From contig NC_079879.1 of assembly GCF_029227915.1 (NCBI RefSeq), forward strand, positions 6,138,001 to 6,202,000: a stretch of DNA of 64,000 bases, given 5' to 3'. Under the pieces are notes generated by a model. The model searched no databases, had not been told where the DNA came from, and saw nothing but the letters and a program-made list of their open reading frames with translations. Shown piece by piece: positions 47,836 through 59,546 of this stretch. Numbering within the stretch: the first letter of the stretch is position 1; the number at the start of each line of letters is the position of its first letter. A program made the translations under genes and the position numbers. This DNA comes from Hydractinia symbiolongicarpus. Its lineage: Eukaryota; Cnidaria; Hydrozoa; Anthoathecata; Hydractiniidae.

Positions 47836-48951
47836 TTAATATTTTGTTCTGGCACCTTTGTGCTTTTGCACAAGTGCCAACCTTTTTGGCATTGATGATA
47901 TCAGGTTGTCAATAGTTTGTTTTGGAATACCTGTCAACATGGTTTGCTTGATTCTGTTCACAAACTGTTCATATGTTTCTGCTGTGATGTTCTGTTTCAT
48001 TGCGTCTTCTTTTAATTTTGTCCTAACCAGGTGGAAAAAATTTTCTATTGGGTTTAGATCCGGGGAGCGTGCCGGTATTTTGACCATGACATAACCTTTG
48101 CGCTCCAAGGCCACCCTCGCTGCTTTTGAATTTTGTTCAGGACATCCATCCTGAAGAAACTTGTACGGTAGCGCAGACTCGCTCTTCGCGAAGGCAGTGG
48201 GGAATTGTTCATCAACAACATACCTGGCAAAATTGTCGCCAGTGATTTTCCAGTCATGATGGTGACACATGACAACCCCATTACCAAAACTAATCGCAAC
48301 GAAAAAATTTGCCATCTTACCCCCACTGCCTTCTTTTCGTCCTTTTGTTGTGATAGAAAGACCTTCGTTGGGCCTACGCCAGGTCATACTTGATACTGTT
48401 CTCGCCTCTCCAGCCGGGTTGGGCTTAAATGCAAATCCAATCCCATCCAAATAAAACCCAATCTCCTTAGTCCAGTACTCGGCCGGGAGATTTAACTGTT
48501 GCCTAGCAAACTTCGTGCGAATGAATTTGTCTTTCACGCTCAAAAGTCCTTTTTTCCTTGATTGACAATACTTGTAACCATGTTTCTGCAAACAACGTTG
48601 TATGTCTCTGTTACTTATCTTCCAGCTGAGTCCTGCTGTCTCTTGAACTTTCTTCGAGGAAAACTGTACCCCATTCCGTCGCAATTGTGCCACAGTCCTG
48701 ACAATAATTCGTTCCATACGGATAGACAACTTTCGAGGGCGACCTTGGTTTTCTTTCCGTGGATCGAACAGGGCAGCGGCATCCATAGGTTTTTTTGCAT
48801 GCCTGTAAATGGTCCGCTTTGAAAACTGTTTTCCATAACACTTGACAAGCTCATAACAACTCAGACCGTTCTCCTGATGCAATATCCTCAACTTCATGGA
48901 AGTTTGTAGGTCCATTTTTTGATACTTACCCCGACTGTTTTTTGGAGACAT
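47836..48951 (-). CDS. Tc1/mariner-superfamily transposase (DD34E), intact
   Basis: 371 residues, uninterrupted, ATG at 48949-48951. The N-terminal half is a paired-like helix-turn-helix region (MKLRILHQENGLSCYELV and TIYRHAKK), then a GRPRKLS linker and a second HTH. The catalytic core has YLDGIGF (Asp169), FLQDGCPEQN (Asp268) and SPDLNPIENFF (Glu303), with 34 residues between the second Asp and the Glu, hence DD34E. These enzymes cut and paste DNA at TA sites. The intact frame contrasts with the broken Rep-like gene that converges on it. The gene is inside the 4.0-kb element. Whether it moves that element or is itself a passenger is not shown by the sequence. Confidence 0.94.
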   Translation of the reverse strand: MSPKNSRGKYQKMDLQTSMKLRILHQENGLSCYELVKCYGKQFSKRTIYRHAKKPMDAAALFDPRKENQGRPRKLSIRMERIIVRTVAQLRRNGVQFSSKKVQETAGLSWKISNRDIQRCLQKHGYKYCQSRKKGLLSVKDKFIRTKFARQQLNLPAEYWTKEIGFYLDGIGFAFKPNPAGEARTVSSMTWRRPNEGLSITTKGRKEGSGGKMANFFVAISFGNGVVMCHHHDWKITGDNFARYVVDEQFPTAFAKSESALPYKFLQDGCPEQNSKAARVALERKGYVMVKIPARSPDLNPIENFFHLVRTKLKEDAMKQNITAETYEQFVNRIKQTMLTGIPKQTIDNLISSMPKRLALVQKHKGARTKY

Positions 48952-48959
48952 TTTGATTT

Positions 48960-49548
48960 TGCGCTGGTTTTATGTTTATATATATCTTTCTAAAAAGACG
49001 AAAATATACATGTAGTTGTTATCATTGTTTCTGTTGGCAGTTATGTACATGCAAAACAAACATAAACAAGGTCCTTTTTTCAGTTCGATCTTCCCTTACA
49101 GAGCTTAGCACTACCTTATTGGTACTAATTTTCTGAATTTTTGACTCAATATACATGTACCCTTTCATTCTTGAAAAGGTATATATATATTTTTTGCGCG
49201 TAGTACTTTTCACCCAAAACATTTTGCGCGTTGCTTCTGTACTAAATTTTTTTTCGCACAACTGCGTCAAAATTAATACCCACAAAAATTAGTAACAATA
49301 ACGTATTTACAATTTTTCACGGAATATTATAATGTCTCGCGATTATCGAAAAATGCCCCATTCGCCTCGTCATCTATTGTTTTAGCATTTCTATTGTTTC
49401 CAATTTTAGCATGGCACAAAAGAAACAATGCTGGTACATACTTCAAAACATATATATAGTATCCACCTTTAGAATTAATTTAAAAATTAAGTCAAAAAAA
49501 TTACTGCAAAAAATTGCCGAAAAAATTTTAAGTCTAAAATTTCAGAGA
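48960..49548. other. Upstream region of the transposase, inside the composite element
   Basis: Non-coding. It contains the likely transposase promoter and a few TGCG/GCGC motifs (near 49195-49270). No second terminal repeat flanking the transposase alone was found here. Confidence 0.45.
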
Positions 49549-49752
49549 CAATCCCGGTCAAAATATATTGGCAGTAAGCTACAAAAAGTGCAGTATAATC
49601 CTTTCTTACCCCCTCTCCCCCATTACCAATGTTTGGAAACGCGTTAGCACAACTTTTGAACATTGATACTGGGGGAAAGGGGGCTTTGTACTTATCAAGC
49701 TCTTGCTACACATGAAAAAAGGGTTTACTGCCATTATTTTTGACCGGGATTG
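49549..49752. repeat. 204-bp foldback repeat, right copy
   Basis: Same unit as 45708-45911, same orientation and same length. The one difference I see is ATTACCAATG for ATTATCAATG. Near identity implies recent duplication, gene conversion or one common insertion event. Confidence 0.9.
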
Positions 49753-50517
49753 TAGCTATATTATTAAAAAACAATTCCAAAATTTCTTATTTTGTATTTG
49801 TTAGGAAACTTTATTTAACTAACCAGGGCGAAGCTACCTACATTTTTTATAAACCAAATTAAAATTGTCAAAAAGCTGGCTATATCTGTCTCGTTGTAGT
49901 TTTTGTTAGCTAGGGGTCACACTTGGTCACTCAAATATGTCGTAGCCTTAGTCATACAGTAATCAGATATATAGGTGGGCAAGTGCCCAGATGCTAAAAA
50001 TAGGATCATAAAAACTCATTTCTAATATCACTCAACTTAACAGTGCAGTTCAAACACCAACTTAGCCTTAAAAATTGCTACGCCTCAATTTTGCATTGGA
50101 ATAATTTAATGGAAAGTAACTTTTTAAACAAATTTAGTGACTTTAACTCTTTTCGTCGAATATTTTCGGTTGCCAAATTTTTCTTATGTCAATGTACCAA
50201 AATTACTATAGCTATCACAAAATTCTAAAAATGGACCTTGCCTAAATTTATTCTTGCGTTTTACCATAATTAAGAACACAGTAATACAGTGTAACATGCT
50301 ATTATATATATCTCTTCCTAGCTAGTTATGTAATATTTATATACAATAATTTCTAACGAAAAGTTAAAGGCAGTCATTATATCATTGAAGTGTGTATTTT
50401 ATTTTCAGTCGATTTCATCTGTGCTCTTTTTTATATAACTAGTTAGCTATACTTTGCAAATAAATCCTTTATTAAATGCTCTTCCACGTTCATCCATGTC
50501 AAACTTGCAGATCCATA

Positions 50518-50552
50518 TATAGCTAGCTAGCTAGCTAGCTAGCTAGCTATAG
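50518..50552. repeat. (TAGC)n microsatellite
   Basis: About eight AGCT/TAGC units. Related short AGCTAGCT tracts occur near 43770 and 58670-58810. The motif is common in the flanks of the composite element. Confidence 0.85.
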
Positions 50553-51014
50553 CTTACTGTAAAAAAACTTTCTTAAAGTCTTTTTATAGCTAGCTGTAAT
50601 TTTTATTTCTTCTTGCCAAAGTGCACTGATAATGATAGAATAGTGTTTCTTTTTAACCATTACTTTATTCCTCACAACACAAAATGTATGGTATATGTAG
50701 CTTGCAACTTCAGGAAGCTAACCCCTAAAACCAACATCAAAAATATGTCTTCTCTTGCCTCTCTATAAAAGTCAGTAATTTAAGTTTTCTTCGATTCCAA
50801 CATCTTACCCATGTCAATATACCACAAAGAGGGTTAGCAACACCATTTAAACGTGTTATTAAAAAGCAAAACGTCAGTTAAAGTAAAAAATTAGTTGAAG
50901 AAACATCAGGCAGGATTTTGCATTTCTGCCTCTTTTCGCAGCACTAACCAAAATAGTTGTGAAAAACAGACCATGAAAATTATTTGGGCTATCGAGACAA
51001 ATGAAAATAAGCCA

Positions 51015-51140
51015 AAAATTTGTCCCTACAAAGCGCTTCGCTAGCGCCCAGTTTCAAGGGCAGGAATGTATGTAATATAGCAAAATGACTAATTTTTGAT
51101 GATTTAGAGTTGATTGATTTAAAGAGGAATGTGGTAAAAA
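51015..51140. repeat. Dispersed repeats (inverted partner of 45204-45240; relative of 33650-33740)
   Basis: The left part complements 45204-45240. The right part (GAATGTATGTAATATAG, AAAATGACTAA) resembles 33660-33740. It suggests one repeat family with several truncated copies. Confidence 0.5.
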
Positions 51141-51959
51141 CAAAACAATGTGTTTCTATCCATCTAAAGAAATTTCAATGCTCCTAATATGTAGTTTGAA
51201 AAACGTGTAATGTGAAAATACATAGGTAACTAGGGGTGGAGTAATGATAGCTGCAAAGAACTAGCTAGCTTACATAACATAACGCTGTTTGAAATCTTGA
51301 AATTTTATGCACCTAAAATCTAATATTTTTGATAAACCCTATGTTTAAGTTAACATGGCAATTTTTAACATCATAACCTGGCTGGATGACAAGCATGCTA
51401 CTTCACCCATCACAGTTTTCGAAAGAAAGCTATAAAATAAAAATAGAATTTCATAAAATTTTAAAGCCCCAGCCAGTTAAATTTCATTCATCAATATTAT
51501 TGATAGCACCCTGTTTTAAGCATTTCTGGGGTTTTTTGTGACACCATTTTCCTCTCTCCACACCCCATCACCTTGTTATAAAATCAAACAAACTCTGTCC
51601 AACTCTCCGTTTATATTCAAAGCGCACATCCAATCAAAATCCGTATATCAACGCCGGTCACAACACCAAAGGCGTAAAAGATCCCTGGGAACGAGCTAGC
51701 TCTAGCTGAGATTTTATCATCTTGAAATCAGAAGACTGAAAAAGGGAAAAATTCAAGCAGATTTTCAAAAGCTTCTTTTCAATTTTTTTCGAATTTCCTA
51801 ATATATTGGTGATTTTTTTGAAGTTTTGGTATGTTTGGTGCCCTTAATCCAAAAGATCTAAAAAAAAATCTGATTCAAATGACTTATTTACAATTCCAGG
51901 TATATTGTTTTTGTAAAAGGCCGTTCTTTAGTTACTTCTCGAAATAGCGAAACGAAATC

Positions 51960-52260
51960 ACTTGCCCAGTACTCTGCAGCTGGTAGTTGTACGAAAGTTT
52001 TACTTTGGCAGATGTGTAGGCCAAATAACCGATTTAAAAATGCCCTAAGTTTACTTTCCACAAAGTCCGCATTATGTAACAATCCGCTCCACTACCCGGA
52101 AAAGTTCGAAAAGTTATTAAATCCAGGCGTGCTGACTTAAGCAAAAATTTGTGCATTTTTTGGATCTAATCAAATAATCTAAGATCCGAAGTGGTAAGTC
52201 CGCTGTGAACTTAGGCAAGTGCGTGTTACTTACATTGAAACAGTTGCTTGTGGTCACAAG
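51960..52260 (+). repeat. Dispersed repeat, copy 2 of 3 (diverged)
   Basis: Shows the same succession as 55600-55900: TCTGCAGC, a GTAGGCCA-type block, a GAAAAGTT block, then ATCCGAAGT and TCCGCTGTGA. Similarity is partial and ungapped alignment is poor. Confidence 0.4.
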
Positions 52261-52269
52261 CTTTGAAAG

Positions 52270-54420
52270 TTTGCCCACCTATACACTAATTTATTGTAAT
52301 AGGATTGTATAATTCCGAGCTTTTTTTCCAATTAGTGCCTTAAAAAATAATGGATAATGGCTATATAGTTATGTCACTAGTTAATTGTCATGTGACAGAT
52401 ATAAGAATTAAGTTCTAAGCCCGCTGCTGTTTGACAAGTGAACTTTGACAATCTAGAATACGCTAGGATTCTAACACCTCAAATTACAACCCTTGCGTAA
52501 GACTTCGGCAACTCTGCCTCTCAACTGGGCAACAATTGAAAAAAATTACAAAAATAACATAATTTAAAATGTAAAACACTTTTATAACCTTCAAGATTGT
52601 GCGCGAAGAATGAAGAAAGGTTACATGCATTACCTGTACTTTAACCCCGAAGGTATATTAAAAAATGGCGGTTATTAAATTTAAACTCTCACGTGCCTAG
52701 ATTCCCACTAAGACTCTCAAACCTGACTATGTTCAAGTGAAAGTTATCATTTGTTGAAAGTTATCTTTTATGAATGTAACAGCTGCAAGAAAAAATATGC
52801 AAAAAAATGAATTTGCATTTTGACAATATTCTTTATTGCTATGTTCTTCAAAAGAAGCTCCTTAACCTTAAAATAAATTTTTAGTAGGTCTTGAAGGTGT
52901 TTAATAGAAAGTGCTGTTCTAATTCGAGTTCGAAAGAAAATCATTTAAGCAGGTAGACTTCACTGTTTCGGCAAACAGAATACTACTGTATGTGCTTTTT
53001 TAAAAGCAAGCTAGAGTTTAATTTGGTGTGCACAAAAAGGAGATGAAAAATGAAAGAAAAAACATGTTGTTTTTGTTGTGAAGCTTTATGTAAATCAAGT
53101 ATATCAAATAAAAGAAAACGCGGACGGCATATGTTTCTTCTGGTGTTAAGTTTAATAGTTGAATAAAATATGGAATTAGACTTAATCATAATAAATTATA
53201 AAATTTAATACGAAAGAATAATTTATCGTTCGACAATATTTGAGAAGCTGGTTGTATAAAGAAAGTTCAAATGAATAATTTGTAAGTTTTTTTTTGCACA
53301 TCTTATAACAGGATAAGGTAGGCGAAAATAAGGCCTTTTTGCAACTGAAACCTAAATTTAAAATTGTATTTATACCCCCATAAAAATGGAAAAAGTTAGT
53401 GACAAAGCCGAAAGATACCGCAAAGAAAAGGCAAGGATAAAGTTAGTCATTTGCAAAAAGTTAGTTTCTTTTCTACGTTTAAATATTATCAATTTTTTTC
53501 ATCTTATTTTTGTATTTTACTTTTATAAGAGCGTTTGCTACATGCATGACGCCGGAAAAATAACTTATTCCCTCCCCCACCGCTTCACATACATGGTTGT
53601 TATATCAGACATCATTTGACTTGATCCTAAATATTCTGATTAATTTTAATAGTAAACCATGAGTACGGCAGAACTTTTATAATTTAATTGTCATCCTGGT
53701 GTCATGAGCAGACAAAAAAACAAGATTGAAACTAATGAACATTTATATTTACCCAAAATACTTATAAATTTGTCAGAGTTAGTTACCAGACGACACAACG
53801 AAAAGGGTACGCCATTTTATTTCAAAGTTCTGCAGTTCAAAAAGGTCTAAGTTGCATCCTTTGTTTACCTGTTGTTCGTCTCTTTTATTATTTTTGGAAA
53901 TCGATAAGATATAAATCCAATTTAAAACAGATGTTTCATTTCGAATTTGAAGCACATTTTATTTTAAGGTCACACGCAAAATAAAAGATATCCATTTAAA
54001 CCAATTAAAATTACAAACTGTGTTGAATATCAGAACATTTGAGCGAGGTTATTTTTTTTTTAATTCTGGTACAATCCAATTAAAAATGTTGGCAACGTCA
54101 AATGTACGAAATAAAAAAATACTTCTTTTGACCCTTTAAGATGATCTACTTATCCCATGATTAGAAGAATTAAATTCTTGTAATAAAAACCTAGTTTATG
54201 GACGAGTTTCATCTTGACGCATGTTGTTTATAATCCCCAGACCTCTTACGCAATTCTACAGGTAAAATAATGTAAGCGGTAAGACATGAACTCTATTCTC
54301 AGGTAGAGGCATCTTTTGATCTTAAATTTAAAATGTAGCTTAAGTAGTTTAGTTTAGAAACCTATCTATAAAAACGTTGATATTTCCCCAAAATTATTAT
54401 ATTAAAAACTTAATCAATGG
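52270..54420. other. AT-rich region without a supported gene
   Basis: Only short open frames without domains (for example 52983-53189 and 53386-53619). No RNA gene or clear repeat recognised. Confidence 0.4.
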
Positions 54421-54429
54421 GAAGTTTTA

Positions 54430-54655
54430 AGGTCCTTGGGGAGTCCATCCTAATTGCTGGCTGTTCGACGTTAAATGAGTTACATAACCCGCTCAGAATA
54501 CGCAGTTTGGCTGCCACATAAGTCAATTAGCGGTCAGTGAATGATTCCGAATGGACTGACAACACTACATTTTAAGTGCGCCAGAGTGTAGTGTCGCCCC
54601 TGCAAACTTACGAATAGAAGTTGACAGCGCTACCACTACACTATCTCCGCCTTAT
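54430..54655 (-). mobile_element. tRNA-derived SINE-like element, diverged
   Basis: On the minus strand the sequence starts near 54655 with GGCGGAGATAGTGTAGTGGT, a tRNA head with A box, then a degenerate B-box region and a non-tRNA body running to about 54430. The B box and stems are eroded, so it is not a working tRNA gene. Confidence 0.5.
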
Positions 54656-55599
54656 TGAACCTCATTCATTTATTTCACTCCGATCGTTATTTTCCTATTT
54701 TTCGGTAGAAAACAAAATATGAACGAGATGCCTCCGCTTAAAAATAAAAGGTTTGCAAAATCTTACTCCTCACGCAACATTAAATACGGTGATACTCACT
54801 TGCATAAGATTTTCTGTATATTGACTGATCAAATGTACCGTCGTTGAAAATGATACTGTATAAATTTATCTATAGTGTTAAATTAATTCGTTGAATGCAA
54901 TTTCGCAATTTCAAAAAAATCACTGCTTATGAAACGTTTGAGCAAAAAAAATTGGCTTAATTGGCTTAATTTTCTTGTGCCCCTGTCACTTTTATGTTAA
55001 ATTGACATGCCAACACGAATGGAAATTTAATTTGTCTGAAAAAGCTGCAGCGACATGAACACAGCTATATATTTACAGCCGACACAGAATCTGATACAGA
55101 TAAAAAATACTATTTTAGACGGGGAAAAATGAAGTTACGTATTATTGTAAGACATATTGTGTCTTGTTCTTTGATTTATTGTTTGGTTATTGTGTTGCTT
55201 GAAAATGATTTTATTAGATGTAACTTCATTAATGTAACTTATTAATTTTTTAAGACCTTGAAAAACTTTCGCTTTTATAAACTAGTCGGCAATACTAATG
55301 GCGAACTGTACTCTATACCATGTAATTACTATAACAAGATATACATTGAAGTTTCGCTAAAGTGTTCACTTCGATCTGGTTTATGCGAAAAGTGGACATT
55401 TTTCATTGAGCTTTATCTTTTTGGTGTAAAAACGTTTATTATTCAACAGAAAATAAATGTAAAGTCTTGCATGAAAGTAGTTTTAACGTTTATTTTATAT
55501 CTTCATGTATTTTATACATTTTTATAATTTTTTGGGGTGAAAAAACATAAGTGCTATAGTTAAAGGACTGTTTCTGTCATTTTCAAAAGAATAAAATAG

Positions 55600-55905
55600 T
55601 CATTACTCTGCAGCCAGCGGGGTGAAAAGTCGCTACTTTTGCGCACACGTAGGCCAGATATCAACCATTTAAAATTTGTTAGTGGCATTTTCTATCGCAC
55701 CTGCACAACGAAATAATACACGTTGGGGCCCACAAAAGTTGCGAAATCCGGTGAAAATGGTCGAGTTAACGTCAGCAAAAATTAGCATCTTTCAGGAGTA
55801 TGGATTTAACCAATTAACCTAATATCAGAAGTCCACTGTGAGCATTAACAAATTCAAAATACGCGACTCTGATGTAGCCACAACCACTTATATTTTGTCC
55901 ATAAA
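55600..55905 (+). repeat. Dispersed repeat, copy 3 of 3
   Basis: Resembles the minus strand of 8575-8800 and the plus strand of 51960-52260. Shared blocks are CTACTTTTGCGCACAC, ACGAAATAATACACGT, GTGAAAATGG and CAGAAGTCCACTGTGAG-like. Confidence 0.5.
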
Positions 55906-56392
55906 GTATGTTAATGAAAACTTGGAGATTAAAATAATAACCGTTGTATCATACGGCTAACAGGAGATAGTCACCCGCTTCAGGTATTGCAACAGATTAC
56001 TAAAAAAACTAGTTTAAATCTGAATGTTACGCTAAAATAAATGGAATGGAACATATTATATCGGAGAAAGTAAACGAATTATGCGAAATTAATGACTTTT
56101 AATTAATGACTCCAAATTAAAAATCACTTTAGAATTGAAAAATGCATCTATATTATAATGTCCGTATACGTCTGTCCGGACGTCAGTCTGTCACGCAAAA
56201 TGGTAGCTTAGCTGCAACGGGCGAACCTGTGGATTTCTCCACGGGCTAACCACTAGTGTTTAGAAAATGGCTATGCTTTAAATTAGCCTATAGACAGACA
56301 TGAAGATGAAAAGAAGAAATTAGAATGATGATTTTGGTGCAGTACAGGCGTAAAGTAAAGGCAAAAAGCGTCCCCTTTAGACGAATAAGGGG

Positions 56393-56790
56393 CTACGAAA
56401 CGGCTGTTGGTTTTTGACTTTAGTGACTTACACAAAACTTGAGCCAATGGCAGTGAAACAGTTTATGAACACTGGCGACAAAAACAACATCCTAAATCAT
56501 TTTAAATGTATTATTAAGTTTCCAGATATAACTGAAAAAGACAAAATAGCTCCCTACATATTTTGGATACTCATGATTTATTCGATATATGCTTTTAACC
56601 CAAGTTTTCCAATAAAAAAAAACTTCAAACTGGTTAAAGTTTTTTACACATAAAGCAACAACAATGATTTTGAAATCTTGTTACAGGTATCAATTACCTA
56701 CTTTAAGCTAGTAAGATAACATTTTTTAACAAACACTCCTCCTGTTGTCAGAAAACAAACCTTCCATTAACTACTATTTAATACACTAGT
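56393..56790 (+). repeat. Dispersed repeat family B, left half, interrupted
   Basis: Matches the left part of 43545-44225. The match stops at about 56790 (after TTTAATAC) and resumes at 59547 (ATTTTACAGACCGAG), so 2.76 kb has been inserted. Confidence 0.65.
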
Positions 56791-57009
56791 CGGTGGCCCG
56801 TGAAAAAATCCACGGGTTGGCCTGTTCTTTTTATACATTACTATAGACTACAATATAGACTAGTCGTGACCCGTGGATAAATCCTCTGATTTTAACATCG
56901 TTTATATACCGCATTTTGTGGGTCTCACTACTTGAGGTACCATTTTGTGCAGAGACAGACAGACGACGGATATTATTATAGAGACTAGCCGGGAGACCCC
57001 GCGTCGAAA

Positions 57010-58130
57010 CGCCGGGTTAAGCCACAAGTAACTGTTGTTGAACGCCTTGAGGAGCGATTAATAAGAACCGCAAACTGTGCGACCCGGTGAGGTGGAGCGC
57101 TTTAGTACGGGTATGCAGTATGTCGTAAATCAAGTGGAGGGCACACACCATTGCAGTGTTGCGACTGTAAGATATTTAAAAAAAAATAATTTCCCGCAAC
57201 AAAAGCTGAATTAAAACAGTTTACAAACCGTTGTTACTCCGCCATAGCAAAAACAATCGGGCAATATTATTTTATTTTGCGGAATAAGTTTCTGTAAAAG
57301 TTCAAAACTTAATCATGACAGTGGGCCAAGAACGCATAATACCCTTTTCATAAAAAACTTTACTGCAATTTCAGTGTAACTTAAAACACAGGAAAAATCC
57401 AGTCGTTACCCCATAAAAAAACTAAAAAAACTGCATAATTGGAGTGCTCTAGTACAGGTATGCAGAATATGTCGTGAATTGAGTAAAGCTCACACAACAT
57501 TATAGTGTTTCGGTTGTAATGTACTTTTTAAAATATATGTATATATATATAACTTTACTGCAACTTTAACTGAAATAAAAACACAGTTTACAACCTGTTG
57601 TTACCCCGTCATAAGAAAAGAAAATAGTCAATATTATTTTATTAATATTGACTATTTTAACCTTAACAAATTAATCATGACACCGGACTGAGCACTTAGT
57701 ACAGGTAAATGGTGTCACACATGCGTTATAACCATAATAGCCTTTTCCCCCAAAAACTTATCGCAACTTCAATTTAAATAAAAAACACACAAAACACCCT
57801 GTTGTTAACACCAGGTTGAATGTTTATTGCAGGTAAAAAAACTTTATCACAACGGATTAAATAAAAACACGGAAAAAGCCCGTCATTAACACCAGGCTGA
57901 GCACTTAACATGTAAATTGTGTCATACATGAGTAACAGGCGTAATAAAATTTTCCAAATAAAATTTATCACAACGGTTTAAATAAAAACACAGAAAACAG
58001 CCAGTCGTTAACACCAGGCTGAGCGCTTAACAGGTGAATCGTGTCATACATGAGCATAGGGGTAATACCATTTTCCAAAAATCCAAATCGTTTCGGTTTT
58101 AAAAGAAATCAGTGAACAGCCTGGCATTAA
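57010..58130. repeat. Degenerate tandem repeats of about 85-200 bp
   Basis: Repeated blocks AATAAAAACACAG-AAA, GTTAACACCAGGCTGAGC, TGTGTCATACATGAG and TTATCACAACGG. Two adjacent units near 57859 and 57980 are 121 bases apart. Confidence 0.65.
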
Positions 58131-58244
58131 CCCGGTTCAGTTTAAAAAATTACTCAGCAATTTTATTTTGCATAATAAATTTTTAAATCAGTAATAAAAG
58201 TGGCCGCTGCCAACTGCATTTAGCATAAGAATTGTTAAGAATTG

Positions 58245-58595
58245 TGGCACCGTAGATTAGTGGTTATAGCTCTCATACTCTGTGCGGGAGACCGGGGTTC
58301 GATTCCTTTTGACGGCGATTCAACATGGGCGAGTGAATGTTACCATAGCCCCGGGTTAACCCAAGCCATGTGAGGGAAATTGGGAAGATGGCACACTGTG
58401 TGGGCCGTTGGAAGTTGCCGAGAGTTGTCTAGTAGAGCGCGGGCCCTAATTGGGTCTGCGTCGCTCAAAATGAGCATTAAATACTCTAGGACTCTCCATC
58501 TAAGCCATGGCCCCTCCTGGAAATAATAGACAGGGTATATCCCTCAATATTTGTGAGGCTAGCCATGTAAAATATGCACATCTATCTATCTATCT
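58245..58595 (+). mobile_element. tRNA-derived SINE with (ATCT)n tail
   Basis: The head GGCACCGTAGATTAGTGGTT is a good pol III A box, and GGGGTTCGATTCC about 35 bases later is a good B box. A tRNA-unrelated body of about 250 bases follows, ending in TCTATCTATCTATC (58580-58595). The intact promoter boxes suggest a fairly young copy. A 31-bp tandem duplication (CCAAACTGCATTTGGCTAC) follows at 58597-58659. Confidence 0.8.
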
Positions 58596-59546
58596 GTTGC
58601 AGCCAAACTGCATTTGGCTACTTTCACTTGCAGCCAAACTGCATTTGGCTACTTTCACTTTTTAGCAGGATGTAGCTAAAAGAGGAGCTAGCTAGGAAGA
58701 CCCAACTTCAACATAAAAATAAATAATAATATACCAAACTGAATAAAAACTTTAAAAGTATAGGAATAAATAAAGCTAGCTAAAGCTAGCTGCCTCAAAA
58801 TGTACGTTTTGTAGCTAGCCAAAAACTTAAAATTGGTTTGTTTAAGATTTATACGTAGCTAGAAAACGTGATGAAAAATTCACCTTAACATGTGAAAACA
58901 AACTAAATAATCCTATAGGATAAAAAGTACTCAGAAATAAGGAGGATTGAAAGGAAACCTACAAACTTCACACCATCACTTCCAAACCAAAATGGCCTTC
59001 GTAGGGGTAGCATGTTTCCTCCCGTCGGCATGTTGAGGCCGCGAAGCACTTGGATTGGTCATTAGTGAAAATGGAGCCTCGTGATTGGTTTATTACAATG
59101 AGCGGCAAAGCAAGGCCGGTAAAAAAACGGAGTCTGCCGGGGATTCGAAATAAAGCTGCAGGGCCGCGGGGATTTTCCGTGTGTCTCTCGCTACTTGCTC
59201 CGCCATGTTGCGCAGAGACAGACAAAATACGGCTATTATTAAAGAGACTAGCCGTTAACCCGTGGAAAAATCCACGGGGTCGCCCGTCCTTTATATACCG
59301 CATTTCGTGTTTCCGTAACAGGAAGCGGCTTTCGCGGACAGACAGACAAAATACGGCTATTATTAAAGAGACTAGTCGTTGCCCGTGGAGAAAAATCCAT
59401 GTGTTCGCCCGTCCTTTATATTACCCGTGGCAACAAAGTGGATAAAAATATATCGCATTTGATATTCGTGTTTTCGTAGCACGATTTTTTAACTCAGCGG
59501 GGGGTCAGCGCAAAGACATACAAAATACGGCTATTATTAAAGAGAT

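Larger units (their letters stand above)
45708..49752. mobile_element. Composite 4.0-kb mobile element with foldback ends, Rep-type gene and DD34E transposase
   Basis: The ends are two 204-bp repeats (45708-45911 and 49549-49752) in direct orientation; I see one difference. The outer flanks are TAGCTA on both sides (45702-45707, 49753-49758), while the inner flanks (TCTGAA; CAGAGA) do not pair as target duplications. That pattern is expected if the whole unit moved as one piece, rather than as two separate MITE insertions. The outermost bases are CAATCCCGGTC and its complement, so the unit also has terminal inverted repeats. Inside are a HUH-SF3 replication gene relic (plus), a central symmetric octamer array, and an intact Tc1/mariner transposase (minus). 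TAGC repeats are common nearby, so the 6-bp duplication could partly be chance; TA alone would suit Tc1/mariner. Confidence 0.75.
56790..59546. mobile_element. Nested insertion block with ACTAG...CCCGTGG / TATTATTAAAGAG repeats
   Basis: Fills the break in the family-B repeat. It begins ACTAGTCGGTGGCCCGTG and ends CGGCTATTATTAAAGAG. The same two motifs recur at 56868-56990, 59205-59370 and 59365-59546 in tandem. Between CCCGTGG and its complement CCACGGG they form hairpins. The interior carries degenerate tandem repeats (57010-58130) and a SINE (58245-58595). No protein-coding frame was recognised. The element class is unknown. Confidence 0.55.

Noticed and set aside
48562-48854. Several open frames opposite or overlapping the transposase
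   Set aside because: Shadows of the intact DD34E frame; none has a recognisable domain.
46185-48951. Bacterial or viral contamination of the assembly
   Set aside because: The region is flanked by repeats and base composition like the rest of the window and contains a eukaryotic Tc1-type transposase, so it is integrated host DNA.
45708-49752. Two unrelated MITE insertions flanking host genes
   Set aside because: Neither 204-bp copy has its own matching flanks (TAGCTA/TCTGAA and CAGAGA/TAGCTA), whereas the outer flanks match each other. This favours one insertion, although TAGC motifs are common nearby.
58245-58320. Functional tRNA gene
   Set aside because: A and B boxes are good, but the acceptor stem does not pair well and the sequence continues into a SINE body with an (ATCT)n tail.
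59050-59445. 131-aa open frame on the plus strand and its antisense partner (58968-59303)
   Set aside because: They read through the CCCGTGG/ATTATTAAAGAG repeat units; the coding appearance comes from the locally GC-richer repeat.
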